The position numbers and the translations under genes are program-made. This document shows positions 22,020 to 32,782 of a stretch of DNA of 64,000 bases, one piece after another. Below the pieces are notes generated by a model. The model did no database searches. It was not told the origin of the DNA and saw nothing but the letters and a program-made list of their open reading frames with translations. Every line of letters begins with the position of its first letter. Positions within the stretch are counted from its first letter, which is position 1. Origin of the DNA: Notospermus geniculatus (lineage: Eukaryota; Nemertea; Pilidiophora; Heteronemertea; Lineidae); assembly GCA_002633025.1 (NCBI GenBank), contig NMRB01000743.1:213465-277464 (forward strand), given 5' to 3'.

Positions 22020-24170
22020 TTTAGAACCTTTTGTAGCACCACATGAAAAAAAAATCCCTATCCATATTTTGTACTTCAGGGAAAAATCAGAATAAGCTCC
22101 TGTTGTGTCCTTAAACCAGCTGAATCCCAGAATATAGCAACTGAAATCTGAACTTGGTGTGGTAGGTGTCATTTCGGGGGAGAATGGTGAAGTCAATGTT
22201 CTTATTACCGCAGTTGTTTATCTCGGCCATCAAGGTTCACAGACAAGCTAAAAGCTTGAAAAAACAGATGAAATCTTACACGTTTGTTGATGTTGTAATT
22301 TGGGCAGTTATGTCCACAAAATAAAGGCGTAGTGAAGGTCTCAGTCCACTTTTACGGTTCACGTTGCGTGTTCGGTGATTTTCAAAGACAAATGAAAATG
22401 GATGACTACCACACATTCAATGCAACTACTAATCAACTAAAACATTTCGCATCTTAAAACATGCTGTGTGAAATGCACAGGTGGACTGAGATTCTAACCC
22501 AGGACGTATTAGAACTGGAGTTCAAAGATGTTATTACCTCTAGGTATTCTTCCAACTGACTTCCAGAATCCTAAGAGAACGAAACATGCCAGAAATGCTT
22601 GAATTTCCATGATTATTTGTGACCTTATTAGTCATGATGAGGTACAAAAAAGGACACATTTACAAGAAAAACATTGGCCCCTGCCTTTCTGTGTCATATT
22701 TGCATTCACTGAAAAGCCATTCAAGGGATATTTGCTGAGGTACATCTAGGCTGTGAAAGGAAACAGGGCCCAAATCCACTGACGCGTTTGAGTAAAGCTT
22801 TGCAGAAACCTTCGTGATGAACAAAAAAGATCACAGAGTTTGACTCCGTCACTGCAGAACAACTGTGAGCAGGCCTGCAGAATGGCGACCTGAAGGAGAA
22901 TCAACCTCATGGGCTCCCCGATGAGAGTCGACACTCTGTCACTACACCACTGTGCTCCCGAAGGTATTCCTAGAAAACGAGCAACTTGCAGCCAATTTTG
23001 CAGAGAAAAATTGTCGTTTCATGCCCACAATCTGGTTAGATTTGAGAGACACCACTGTCTTGAGTATGCGGGAGCTGACTATCGGTCCGCCCTACGACTA
23101 CCGCTTGCACAAACCCTTGACGAACTTCGCTGTGGTAAGCTGTTTCCAAGTTCGAATGTTCCTGTTTGTGGACAGACTCCCGCTGTTACTTTTTTAATAA
23201 TTGTTTTTCATCGTAGATCATTAACATTTGCAATAAAGCTGGACGTTTCTAAATACCACACCAGTATTTCTGTAAACCTACCTTCTCAGCATAGTTCATG
23301 CGAGTTGAGGGTAAATCGCAGTCGATAGAATGGCTGGACCATACTTGTCCCTAATACTTTCCAACAACAAAATACATGTATACAGCGGTTGGTTAAACTG
23401 GCTTGTTGCCAACCTGGCAGCGAGGTTGGCGAAAGAGTGTTCTGATTGGTGCACGGCAACTCGACGTGCGAGAGAAACAGAAATCCTGGCGAAGGTCTCT
23501 ATGGGTTTGTGCGTACGAAGTATGAGGTAGTACAGACACATGGTAGGCCATGATGGACTCATGGCTTGTTTCACGCTGATGTACACTGAAAAAAAATTTC
23601 GGCTCATGTTGAGTACTTTGGGCTACTCATCAGTCATTTTGTCCGTGAGATGAGTAGAAAGGTACTAAGTGGGTACTAATTTGGTACTCATCGGGCCAAG
23701 GAGCTGCATTTGGAGTTCCTTGCTACTCGCTATGAGTATCTTTCTACTCGCTATAAGTACCTTTCTACTCAATATGAGTACCTTTCTACTCATCTCACGG
23801 ACAAAACGAGTACCCCGAAAGTACTCAACATGATTAGGATTTTTTTTTTCTGTGTATAATCATTGAAATTGACACAAAGCTTGTAGAATTCTCATACTGC
23901 CTGATGCTTCCACTAAGGATGAAATTGATCTGCCGATGTGCCAATTGATGCTAAACAACAAATTTGCTGTTTGCAAAACAAGACTTTGTGCCGTTGGATG
24001 GGGAAATTTAAAATGAAATCAATTTCAAACAACAGTTGGGTTTCTTTTGAAAGCTACTAATGATAAACCTCCATCCATACACCAACGGTTGATATTCATA
24101 AAAGATAGCAAATGCTTTTACTTCAAGTTTCGTAGTACATTTATAATGGACATATAGGAGAATAATTTTG
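22020..24170 (+). repeat. Long dispersed repeat, most complete copy, with insertions
   Basis: Four blocks recur elsewhere. 22020-22340 matches 30055-30432. 22430-22650 matches 32037-32282. 22690-23085 matches 42325-42700. 23860-24170 matches 42700-43010. Similarity is about 80-85 percent by eye and all copies are in the same orientation. Compared with the 42-kb copy, 23086-23570 and the MITE 23583-23855 are extra sequence. No coding frame is conserved among copies, so it is probably a non-autonomous element or a decayed transposon body. Confidence 0.7.
23583..23855. mobile_element. MITE inserted in the long dispersed repeat
   Basis: Inverted termini contain an A-run, cggctcatgttgagtacttt and the inverse near 23815-23855. 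The internal sequence is rich in repeated gagtacctttctactc words. Comparison with the repeat copy at 42.7 kb shows it as an insertion. Confidence 0.75.
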
Positions 24171-24580
24171 GATGGTGACGTTGCAGAGGAGTTAATGAAA
24201 CCACAATTTTTATTTCTCTTTTGAATTCCGTCTTAATATCCAACCAACTAGATCTGGCTAGCGCCAGAGATCTCTCTGCTATGTGTCTCCATGGCATGCG
24301 TCAATGTCAATGAACATGATGAATGGCATCAGGCCAAGTCAAGATGCAGATGACCACGTGATCTTACGGAGCTAAACTCGATATTGCGATGCCCTTTACT
24401 GTCATTGAAATAAATATCTCCAAGACATCAGTTAAAAATTTCAACCACACACTTTTCCTAATACGACTTAACTATTAATCCTACTCAATATTGCCGACGA
24501 AACAGTCACAGTTCACACACAACACTCCTTCTTCGACACGCGGCTGATCAATATCGCCTAGAGGGGTATTCAAAACACTG

Positions 24581-24720
24581 TGGGCCGTATTCAAAAAGGG
24601 TGATCATCGCGCGATTAAGGTTTAGACGCGTGTAACTTCACTAAATGCACACACATCCGCCATGCATTTGACGAAGTTACACGCGTCTAAGTCTTAAACA
24701 CCCTTTTTGAATACGGCCCA
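24581..24720. mobile_element. MITE, TIR gggccgtattcaaaaaggg
   Basis: 140-bp hairpin. The arms run from tgggccgtattcaaaaaggg through gtttagacgcgtgtaacttc to their inverse, ending aatacggccca. It has the same terminal family as 15397-15805. Confidence 0.85.
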
Positions 24721-24882
24721 TTGTAAGCATGGAACCGCGTGTAACGAAATGACTCAACCCGTGACACGAAACGACCTAACAATCCATTGAATGACTGTGG
24801 TGAAAATGGGCCCGTGTAACGAAACGACCCGCTACACACTAAACAGAAAACCAGAGCAACACCACACCCGCCGAGTGCTCTA

Positions 24883-25008
24883 TAATAAGATCGAAAGTGA
24901 CACTAAACCAACTTGAATCAATGACGAAGTTTGTAAGGCAGCCCTTTATTGATATTTATGTTGAACTATATCAGCAACTGGTCGTGATTCAGTCAAAACG
25001 GAACCCTC
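24883..25008 (+). repeat. Direct repeat, second copy at 25266-25392
   Basis: The blocks share aagatcgaaagtga, aaaccaact, tttgtaaggca, gatattta, gaactatatca and caactgg, cgtgattc, with about 80 percent identity by eye. They lie 383 bp apart in the same orientation. No coding frame. Confidence 0.7.
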
Positions 25009-25265
25009 TATAAATAGATTATAGCGCCGTCCTCACGCAAGATGGAACAGCCATGACGTCACGGAGTACCAAAGCAGACTTTAAATTCCATGAATTCCAA
25101 TTTGGCCACGTCATCTCTGCAGATAATCTACACTACTTTTCATGTACACCCACAATCCTATACCATGTATACGGCAAGCGTAAATCGTTACGCGAACTGG
25201 TAGATACGTTACAAATCACGTTTTGCATGTTTTGATGCCGTCGGAATTGAACCAATTTCTCCATA

Positions 25266-25392
25266 TTAAATAGGATCGAAAGTGATAATAAACCAACTCG
25301 AGCCGATAACAAACTCTGTAAGGCAACGCTTTTATCGATATTTAGTTGGAACTATATCAACAACTGGCCGTGATTCGGCCGAAACGGAACTG
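25266..25392 (+). repeat. Direct repeat, second copy of 24883-25008
   Basis: It is the downstream copy of the pair described at 24883-25008. The sequence from 25393 to 25979 beyond it holds no recognisable gene. Confidence 0.7.
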
Positions 25393-25979
25393 GTAATAGA
25401 CACCATCGATACCCCACCATAATCTCTCTGCGCATAAAAACCTTTTCAATTTGGAAAACATCTTCAGTGCATATACCCATGCATCGATAAAGCTTCATAA
25501 ACATTGTGCGTTTTCACAAGAAAGAAACTATGTGTATTTCTCATAATTGGCCGATCTGTATGCCGAGAAAGGTGGTTTTGATATCATGTTCATTGGAGTA
25601 GCTGGAGATTTTCTACTAGAGCATCCACAAACCTTGGGGCTGGCTAAATACAGAACATCCCTGCAACGTGACTGATGAGTTGTGCATAACTTGATACATT
25701 CCATTGCTGACCGGGTGAATCGAAATTTTGTGAAATGTTTGAAATTGATAGTTGTATTATGACCGGTTCTGTAGTAAACTGATCCGACTGAAAAAGATTA
25801 GTCGGCATACATTGTTTCCCTATCATTCAAGGCAAACCATCTTTTTAGCAATTAAGGTGTGCATAGCATTGGCATGAGCTAGTTTAGAAAATTGCGGCGT
25901 TCCCATCAGCGACTTGAATTTGGTGCATAAACGAAAAATGGTGACCATGCCAGCCGTCATTAAAACTGACGACACATAA

Positions 25980-26344
25980 GTTGCGCTTCCACTACAAAAA
26001 AAGCTGGTATTTGTCCGCTCTTATTCTGCTTCCATTACAGAATTGCCGGGTTTAATAAGTCCGGTTCTATTAAGTGCGGATCTGTTTAGTTCGGATAGCA
26101 TAGCCGATCATACTCCGAATCTAGATGCGGATAAATTTTGTAGTGGAATGGCAATAACACCGGATCTATTTGTAGTATTATGCTCGGCTACAGGTGGCTC
26201 CACGGTCGCTGGCGACTGTGCATGACCTATCCAAACTAAATAGATCCGCACTTAATAGAACCGGACTTATTAAACCCGGCAATTCTGTAATGGAAGCAGA
26301 ACAAGAGCGGACAAATACCGGCTTTTTTGTAGTGGAAGCGCAAC
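25980..26344. mobile_element. Palindromic MITE, TIR gttgcgcttccactacaaaa
   Basis: The arms of about 130 bp (cggacaaataccggctt-like, ctgcttccattacagaattg, ccgggtttaataagtccggt, tctattaagtgcggatct) are inverse copies of each other around a centre near 26160. Related termini (agctgcgcttccattacag) occur at 32548 and, inverted, at 42307-42325. Confidence 0.85.
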
Positions 26345-26378
26345 TATACATGCAGGTGTGATGCCTCCATTGCAGTAA

Positions 26379-26865
26379 TCCGGTGCGATTATGCGATTAC
26401 CGTTGTGGAAGGTATGACACATACACGCGGTTCACTTTTGCGTTAAATTTGACTGAACGTCCACGTTTGGCAGGTATGACACACAAACGACTTCAAGCAA
26501 TATGGGGTTTCCCCACAACGATGTCGGAAAATAATGGAAATCGCCTGCGGCATCGATGCGTTCCACCGGACAGAAAAGCTGACGACACATTCTTGCAGGT
26601 GCTATGCCTGCGTTACGGTGATCTGGTGCGATTATGCGGCATCACTGCAGCAGGTATGACACAAACACGCAGGTCACTTTTGCGTTAAATTTGACTGAAC
26701 GTCGACGTTCGTTCAAGCAATATGGGATTTCCCCACAGACAATAATCAGACAATAATGGAAAATAATGGAGATCACCTGAGCACCGCTGCGTTTCACTGG
26801 ACAGAAAGTCCCGAGACTTTTGGTTCGGTGGAACGCAGCGGTGAAGTATAGCAACGCACCGCAAC
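26379..26865 (+). repeat. Tandem duplication, two units of about 242 bp
   Basis: The units start at 26379 and 26621 (tccggtgcgattatgcg / tctggtgcgattatgcg). They share ggtatgacaca, cacttttgcgttaaatttga, ctgaacgtc, caagcaatatgggg, tttccccaca and aataatggaaat. They are about 75-80 percent alike, in the same orientation. Confidence 0.7.
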
Positions 26866-27383
26866 AGCATGTATGTGTCATGTCAAATGCATTCCCTTAT
26901 TTGTTTCGATCGGGTAAAATGCTGCGGTGAAATGAACGCATCGCATTGCCGACCCGGAGCACCAACCGCCTATGTGTGACGTCGCCTAAAGGCACATTTA
27001 CACTAAAACCAGATTCTGGTGCAGTTCCCTCAAACCAGTGGGTCCGTGGAACGTCCACACATACGAGTACATGTAAATTCTCCAGCACAATTTCTGTGTG
27101 GTCGCTTCATTGCAGTGTTGTTAAACGGATTGGCTTGTTGGAACTGCACTGCAAAAGGCAGTCGGCACGCCAAAATTGCTGTTGTTGGCATTGTTGATCT
27201 GTATTTTACAAATTGTACAGACGACACAATACCAAAGCGCAAACGAGGCAAAGCTGTGACGTTCCGTCTTCTACAGTGCGTGAAAGAACGTTCTCAGGTC
27301 ATAGACTTCACGTTCAGTTGGACGCGTGATGCATCTCAGCCAATCAGAATCATGTGACAAATTCTGTAATGTACAAAGTATAC

Positions 27384-27928
27384 CTCGTTGGTAGATCTCC
27401 TGGACGTCAGCAGCGGATAAAATGACTGGATATATCTCAAACTTGGCCATCTTTCCGATGAGTCCTTTGCGTGGTTTATTCCAATGTGTTCCTAGTTCAA
27501 TGGCCTCTCGAAGGACACCAGAATATATGGAAGCCTCTTTATTGGGGTATTGTTGGGAACATTTCTGTTTTTTTCCATCTACATAAAAAACTGTGTTCAG
27601 GTGATTTTGGAATGTAAGAACACGAAGATACCATCCTTCATCTTTCGTCGGCTCGAAAAACATTTGCCAATCATGTAGATAACGCCCGATGGAGATCGAA
27701 GTCGAGTATTCGTTACAGTCGAGAGATACAGCGCCCTCTTTTGATCTATACTGGAAAAACTTATCGCTAATCATCCCCCGCTTTTGATGCCTTCCATAAA
27801 ATAACAAACTGAATTTCTGTAATTTGAAAAGACCTTTATAAGGAATAGTTGCCTCTGCAGTTTCATCATTAAATGAAAGGACCATCCCAAATTTGTATGA
27901 TTTTGCGAATGATGCATGCCCACGTACC
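27384..27928 (-). CDS. LamG / concanavalin A-like domain exon (partial gene)
   Basis: On the minus strand one exon is bounded by an acceptor (ttgtattctag) and a donor (gtatac). It codes about 181 residues with no stop. The fold pattern is that of a laminin-G-like (LamG_3 type) beta sandwich: GMVLSFNDETAEATIPYKGL near the start, then FSLLFYGR, a central GRYLHDWQMFF / WYLRVLTF pair, FYVDGKKQ, and the characteristic end GKMAKFEIYPVILSAADVQE followed by IYQRG. Such domains are usually extracellular and bind carbohydrate or protein. One exon for a whole domain, entering in phase 2 and leaving in phase 1, suggests a multidomain protein, but neighbouring exons are not recognised in the window. Open frame also extends upstream of the acceptor into the adjacent SINE, which is not part of the exon. 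No signal peptide is visible. Confidence 0.7.
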
Positions 27929-27947
27929 CTAGAATACAAAGATGAGA

Positions 27948-28172
27948 AGACTGATAGCCTAGTGGTTATCACGTCCGCTTAGCAAGCGGCAGGTCCCGGG
28001 TTCGAATCCAGCCCGGGCCATATGGGATTTCATTCCCGGCTCTTCACGTCCGTCGCATGGGACAGTAAGCCGTGGTGCCTTGTACCTGGTGTCTTTGCAA
28101 GGGCAAGTAAAATACCCCATACAAGTGAGGAACATGAGTAGCTTGTGATGGCCTCCTCCGTACTTACCAGGG
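27948..28172 (+). mobile_element. tRNA-derived SINE
   Basis: The tRNA-like head starts near 27950, with A-box-like tagcctagtggttatc and B-box gggttcgaatcc (27998-28009). The anticodon-arm region ccgcttagcaagcgg reads AGC (Ala) if the loop is seven bases. The T-arm pairs imperfectly, so this is not a functional tRNA. The body that follows (gggacagtaagccgtgg, gcaagggcaagtaaaata) is typical of invertebrate SINE tails. Confidence 0.75.
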
Positions 28173-28298
28173 CCGACCGCACAGAAAGTCCGATAGTGTA
28201 TTCGGTACCTATCGGCGTTTTAGTTAATGGGAAAATACGTTATAACTAACTGCCGATAGGCGCGGATAGCACTACCGGACTTTCTGTGCGGTCGACCC
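28171..28298. mobile_element. Hairpin MITE, 128 bp
   Basis: The arms ggccgaccgcacagaaagtc, cg and their inverse lie at the two ends, with a second matched pair, cctatcggcg and its inverse, inside. It directly abuts the SINE. Confidence 0.8.
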
Positions 28299-28489
28299 AG
28301 GGCCAATAATGCTATAGCGTCGGCCCTGACGGAAAAATGAAATACAAAAAGAAGTCTGCATGTTGTATTAACAGTTCGGTCACTTGTCATTATCCAGCGA
28401 CCACCGTAGACTAGTAGGCCTACTGATCCTACCAATCTGCGCGCTGCAGTTGGACGTGGTTTGTTTGGTAGGACCAGTATTGACCGCCA

Positions 28490-29095
28490 CTTTCCGTTAG
28501 CAGGGCACGTTTCGTAACCACTGGGGCTATATTGACCTGAAACTTTGTCCATGTATATCCCTAGGTCAGATGACCTACGACACCAAGTTTTGGTCCGATT
28601 CGATTCTTGGCTTGGCCACTAGGTGGCCAAAACCGAAAACAAAAAAAGTACAATAACTCCTGAACTACTGACTTGATCATCTCCAAATTTCTATCATAGG
28701 TACATCCTATAAGGATACATGGCATATCTAACGGGTTTTTGATTTGACATATTTTTCAAGATACATAGGTCAGTGTCAAAATTTTGCCATTTGGTGACAC
28801 GTTTCGTGGCTATTTTACCTAGAGTTTTCATACTTGGTGTGATTATGTATCTAGGTCCAATCTATATGTTCAGTAATTTTTGGAACGATTCTATTTCAAA
28901 CATGGCCGCCAGGCAGCCATCTTTGAAAATGGCTTTGGGCCCATATTTCATAAATTACTGCAACTACGTGTACAGTGCTTTGACCTTGAAATTGGATGTA
29001 TTTAGGTACCCTCTATACGTATATCAACTGTTGACCCTTTTCGACTTCAAATATGGTGGCCAGTCGGCCATCTTGAAAATGGGACTTTAGCCAAT
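28490..29095 (+). repeat. Dispersed repeat, inverted copy at 41690-42165
   Basis: It starts cgttagcagggcacgtttcg, taacc and continues with ctaggtcagatgacctacga, caccaagttttggtccgatt and aataactcctgaact. The same series occurs on the minus strand at 42165 down to about 41890. A short fragment is at 16286-16350. The 3' part contains ggccgccaggcagcc-like words related to the 140-bp tandem family. Confidence 0.75.
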
Positions 29096-29246
29096 TCATT
29101 GTAGGAATTCTGCCAGTGATGTCATTTGGGAATTTTATGTAAATTATGTAAATTAATGTTCAACATTCAATGCGGCTGACGTACCAGAATGCAAATAGAA
29201 GTGACCTACATTTGACTCCGGAAATCCATCAATCACGAATCCGATG

Positions 29247-29458
29247 TTAAGGGTTATGAAAAGTGATTCGAAATTTCGAATTTTTGACACAAAAAATCTG
29301 ACTAACTGCACACTGAATTGAGAAAATAAGGCTCGGAGCACCTTCTTATGACGGTTCCCGAGGGCCCACGAGCCTTATTTTCCCAATTTTTTGTGCTGTT
29401 AGTCAGATTATTTTGCGTCAAAAATGCGAGATTTCGAGTAACTTTACATAACCCTTAA
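29247..29458. mobile_element. TTAA-flanked MITE, 212 bp
   Basis: Starts ttaagggttatgaaaagt and ends with the inverse, acataacccttaa. The arms share gacacaaaaaatctgacta-like sequence and taaggctc. TTAA at both tips fits a TTAA target-site class such as piggyBac, but no transposase is present. Confidence 0.75.
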
Positions 29459-30054
29459 AAATAGAAAATATTTTTACATAATAGTTGCTATTCTTACCAC
29501 CTGCGCCAGCACCGGCCAATCAGATGCACGAACGCGATAGGCAGGCCTGGTCCTAACATATGCAAAAGTCCAATGTAAAATAATTAGGACCGGGTGCCAG
29601 TCTACGACCACCGCTGAGTTGGTTTAGACTCTCACGAAGATAAGGTGAGTCTGCAGGATGTATGATTATAGATAGTCTTACACAAGAACGGTTCAGACTG
29701 GTCTCTGCTTGAGCCAGCTGAAGCCAGCTCGCCTGTCAGTGGCTTTGTACTGTCTGCACAGAGACGGATCAAACGGGACCGGTCTCGACTCAGTTGAGAC
29801 ACTTAAATCATGCTACTGTCACCCGGCGGCGCAGGTGACTTTTCCTTCTTTATTGATCTAATACCGTACGCAAAACTGGATCGAGGCCCCTTCGGTCTGT
29901 TCGTTCTACGCAAGGAAATTAGCGTCTACAAGTGGCTCTATCCTTCCCGAACCAGTCTGAGACTGCAGCACGAACGCACCTCAAGCCAGTTTGGTCGGAT
30001 CCAGTTTGGGTTGTGATCTCGGACTGTTTTGAAGCCAGTTGCTTCAACCATTCT
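29459..30054. other. Non-genic interval
   Basis: No gene or clear element recognised. An open frame at 29810-30016 shows no domain pattern. Confidence 0.4.
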
Positions 30055-30432
30055 TGATGATTACATCTTCACTCAAGGCCACTTAGATCCTTCTGTAGCA
30101 TCACCTGAAAAAATCCTGCGTCGATGTTTTGTACCTGAGGATAAAATCGGAATAAGGGCCTGTTGTTGCCTGAAACCAGCTGAATTCCAGAATGTAGTAG
30201 CTGAAATCTGAACTAGGTGTGATTTTAGGGGAGTATGGTGAAGTCATTGTTCTTACCGCAGTTCTTTATCTCGACCATCAAGGTTCACAGACAAGCTAGC
30301 TGTTAGGTTGAAAAAACAAAAGAAAATATTTCATGCGTTGTGCTGTGGGGGCATGATTATAGGCCTACATGTACATGTATCTGCAAATGTCGTTACAAAC
30401 TAAAGGCGTTGTGAAGGTCTTAAAGCAGACCT
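30055..30432 (+). repeat. Long dispersed repeat, block A, second copy
   Basis: Matches 22020-22340: shared ccttctgtagca, accagctgaat, gctgaaatctgaact, atcaaggttcacagacaagc and aaggcgt, gtgaaggtct. Its continuation (block B) lies 1.6 kb further on, at 32037. Confidence 0.75.
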
Positions 30433-31204
30433 GAAACGGATGTTAATATAGATAGATTAAACTTATTTGAATAAATCAAGTTGATCTAAAAAATATAAAA
30501 AAGTTACCGATCTCAACTATTTCCCGCGTAATTCAAAAGATATAACGTTCTTTTACCGCAGCTGGACGAACGTCCCATTTTCCCGCCGATTTGCAAACGT
30601 AGTTACAATTTTGGCCACTAGGTAGAGGCTGTGTGGTATTTACCGGAGGGTAGGGAGATAGTGCGCTCCCCCGAACCGGAGGTCAGAGGCCTGCTTTATC
30701 TGGGCTAGGCAGAGGCTGGAGCAAGGGCAAGTGGCGGTGTCGGATACGGATCCATCGCTCCTGTCTGAACAACAAAACTAAACCAAACTGCTTTTTTCGA
30801 CGCTGGGGCGAAGATTCGCCAATGCGCAGTTATCATAGAGTATGGCCATGATGGCGACACACCTCCTTCTCGAGCATGTCGAGTGACCCAGAAAAGAACG
30901 ACGATTTTATATGTTTATGCCGATATTTTGCGGATTCGAGTGTTGAGCCTAACGAGCCACAAAGCATCTGGTTCATGGAGATCAATTGGTTAGTTCTGAA
31001 GAGAGTGAATCTGTTTTGCTGTCGAGGATGATGAACGCCCATGACATGCCACACGACTGTTTGAAGCTAGTGTTTCGTGTACATGTCTATCTCGTAAGCA
31101 TTGATGGCCATATACGCCAGCGATCGACGCGCAATCTTGCGTTCGACGCCGACCCCGTCGTGCGATTTGGTCGGCGTCCGATCGCGAGACTGTAGTTACT
31201 TGAG
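30433..31204. other. Insertion-like interval inside the long dispersed repeat
   Basis: This stretch separates blocks A and B of the repeat. A 50-codon plus-strand frame starts at 30874 (MSSDPEKNDDFICLC...) and shows no family I recognise. No splice structure is evident. Confidence 0.35.
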
Positions 31205-31805
31205 TCATTTCATAACGGGTCGCCGTCACAGGTGTTTGTCCACAGAACTTCGTGTGCATAATGTACTGACCATATACAATTACTAGAAGAAGATTATTCA
31301 AACGGCACACACATTTTCATCATCAAAGTACTCCATCCACGATTGGAATTTTTTCACACGAAATCACTCATAGGGTTCTTCAAATATCTATTAATCGTCA
31401 CGATGCATCCATTTGAAAAAAAAATCACTTTTAAGTTACAAATCCGACGGTAAACAGGTCCATCGCCAGCTGTTTCCGAGTGATTCTGACATGGCCGAGG
31501 ATTGCCGATATGCAAATTAGCTAGTGATGGACCTGTTTGCCGTCGGATTTGTAACTTGCGTTTTAAACTTGTGAAAAAAGTGATTTAAAGTGATTTTTTT
31601 TTCAAATGGATGTATCGTGACGATGAACAAGTATTTGAAGAACCCTATGAGCGATTTCATGTGAAAAAATTCCAATCGTGGATGGAGTACTTTGATGATG
31701 AAAATGTGTGTGCCGTTTGAATAATCTTCCTTTAGTAATTGTATATGGTCAGTACATTTATGCACACGAAGTTCTGTGGACAAACACCTGTGGTCGCCGT
31801 CGCTA
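31205..31805. mobile_element. Foldback element, about 600 bp, arms over 250 bp
   Basis: The left arm (acaggtgtttgtccacagaa, cttcgtgtgcat, ccatatacaatta, cattttcatcatcaaagtac, catagggttcttcaaata, tccatttg) is repeated inversely in the right arm up to gtggacaaacacctgtgg near 31790. The turn is around 31495 with a second short pair, aacaggtccatc and gatggacctgtt. Identity is about 90 percent by eye. Sequence on both sides (ggcgtccgatcg, cggacgccgatgg) suggests the arms extend further, more diverged. Confidence 0.8.
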
Positions 31806-32036
31806 AAGTACGCTGGACTATATGAATCAATTCCGCGAAGTCGGCGTCCAGATTTGATCGTGCGTCGGACGCCGATGGTCTTGCGTTTAAGTATGAACTA
31901 GGCTTAAAGCTAGAAGCACATGTCCGATAAAAATGGTGCGATTTCCCGTCCGGCAGGGGTGTTTTAAGATCAATTGGCGTGCATAAATGACGAGTCGACA
32001 GCGTTGGGTCAGTCAACTTTAAAAACACCCCTGTTG

Positions 32037-32282
32037 ATTAGTAATCAACTGAAAAAATGCACATCTTCTTGTAAAAATCTTAAAACACGCTGGGTGAAAT
32101 GCAGAGGTGGACTGAGATTCTTCACCAGGACCTATTAGAACTTGAGTTCAAAGATGTTGTTAGCCTACCTTTTGGTATTCTTCCAACAGACTTCCAGAAT
32201 CCCAAGAGAACGAAACATGTCAGAAATGCTTGAATTTCCATGATTCTTTATGACTTTATGAGTCTTGATGAGGCCCAAGAAT
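32037..32282 (+). repeat. Long dispersed repeat, block B, second copy
   Basis: Matches 22430-22650: shared gaaatgca, aggtggactgagattct, gagttcaaagatgttgtta, ggtattcttccaac, agacttccagaatcc, aagagaacgaaacatg, cagaaatgcttgaatttcca. Blocks C and D of the repeat appear only at 42325, after the LINE/DIRS complex. Confidence 0.75.
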
Positions 32283-32659
32283 ACAGCTTATTTCGTAATC
32301 ACCCGTCACCCCTTCCATTTACCAGATGAACTGCGAATGCGACAAGCACCATTAGTTACGCATCAACGACTTCGCGTACGAATAAAATAATTTTGTATTT
32401 GAATCACCACGTGACACTGGTTCAGCTGGTTAGAAAACAATGTGTCTTGGACCGTTTAGAGTAAACCCAAAGTCCATTGTTGTCCGGTCACTTGGGGTTT
32501 GACTGACATACGCCCATCGAACTCCAGATGATTTAAACAGACTTTAGCTGCGCTTCCATTACAGAAAAAACAACATTTTGTCCGGGAGTATTCTGCTTCC
32601 ATTACAGGATGTCCAAAGAGAAGGCGAACACAAAAATCGACACACAATATAATAAAGTA

Positions 32660-32740
32660 TATAAAGTCAATTTCCAGAATATTTAGCAAATTTTCGACCC
32701 AACCGGAGTCTTCTTCAGCCTGGAACTTTACAATCTGAAA
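32660..32740 (+). repeat. Repeat shared with 51519-51600
   Basis: The words gtcaatttccagaat, attttcgacccaaccgg, agtctt and ggaactttacaa occur here and, slightly changed, at 51519-51600. It lies immediately upstream of the truncated LINE, and inside coding-like sequence at the other site. Confidence 0.6.
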
Positions 32741-32782
32741 CTCTAGAAAAGACTGAGCTGAAACCCAAATGTAGATACTGGG

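Noticed and set aside
22909-23328. 139-codon plus-strand frame
   Set aside because: It lies across the border of the long dispersed repeat and an insertion, and is not conserved in the copy at 42.5 kb.
27019-27357. 112-codon plus-strand frame next to the LamG exon
   Set aside because: No domain pattern, overlapping frames on the other strand, and no splice support.
27950-28018. Functional tRNA-Ala gene
   Set aside because: The T-arm does not pair properly, and a SINE body follows directly instead of a Pol III terminator.
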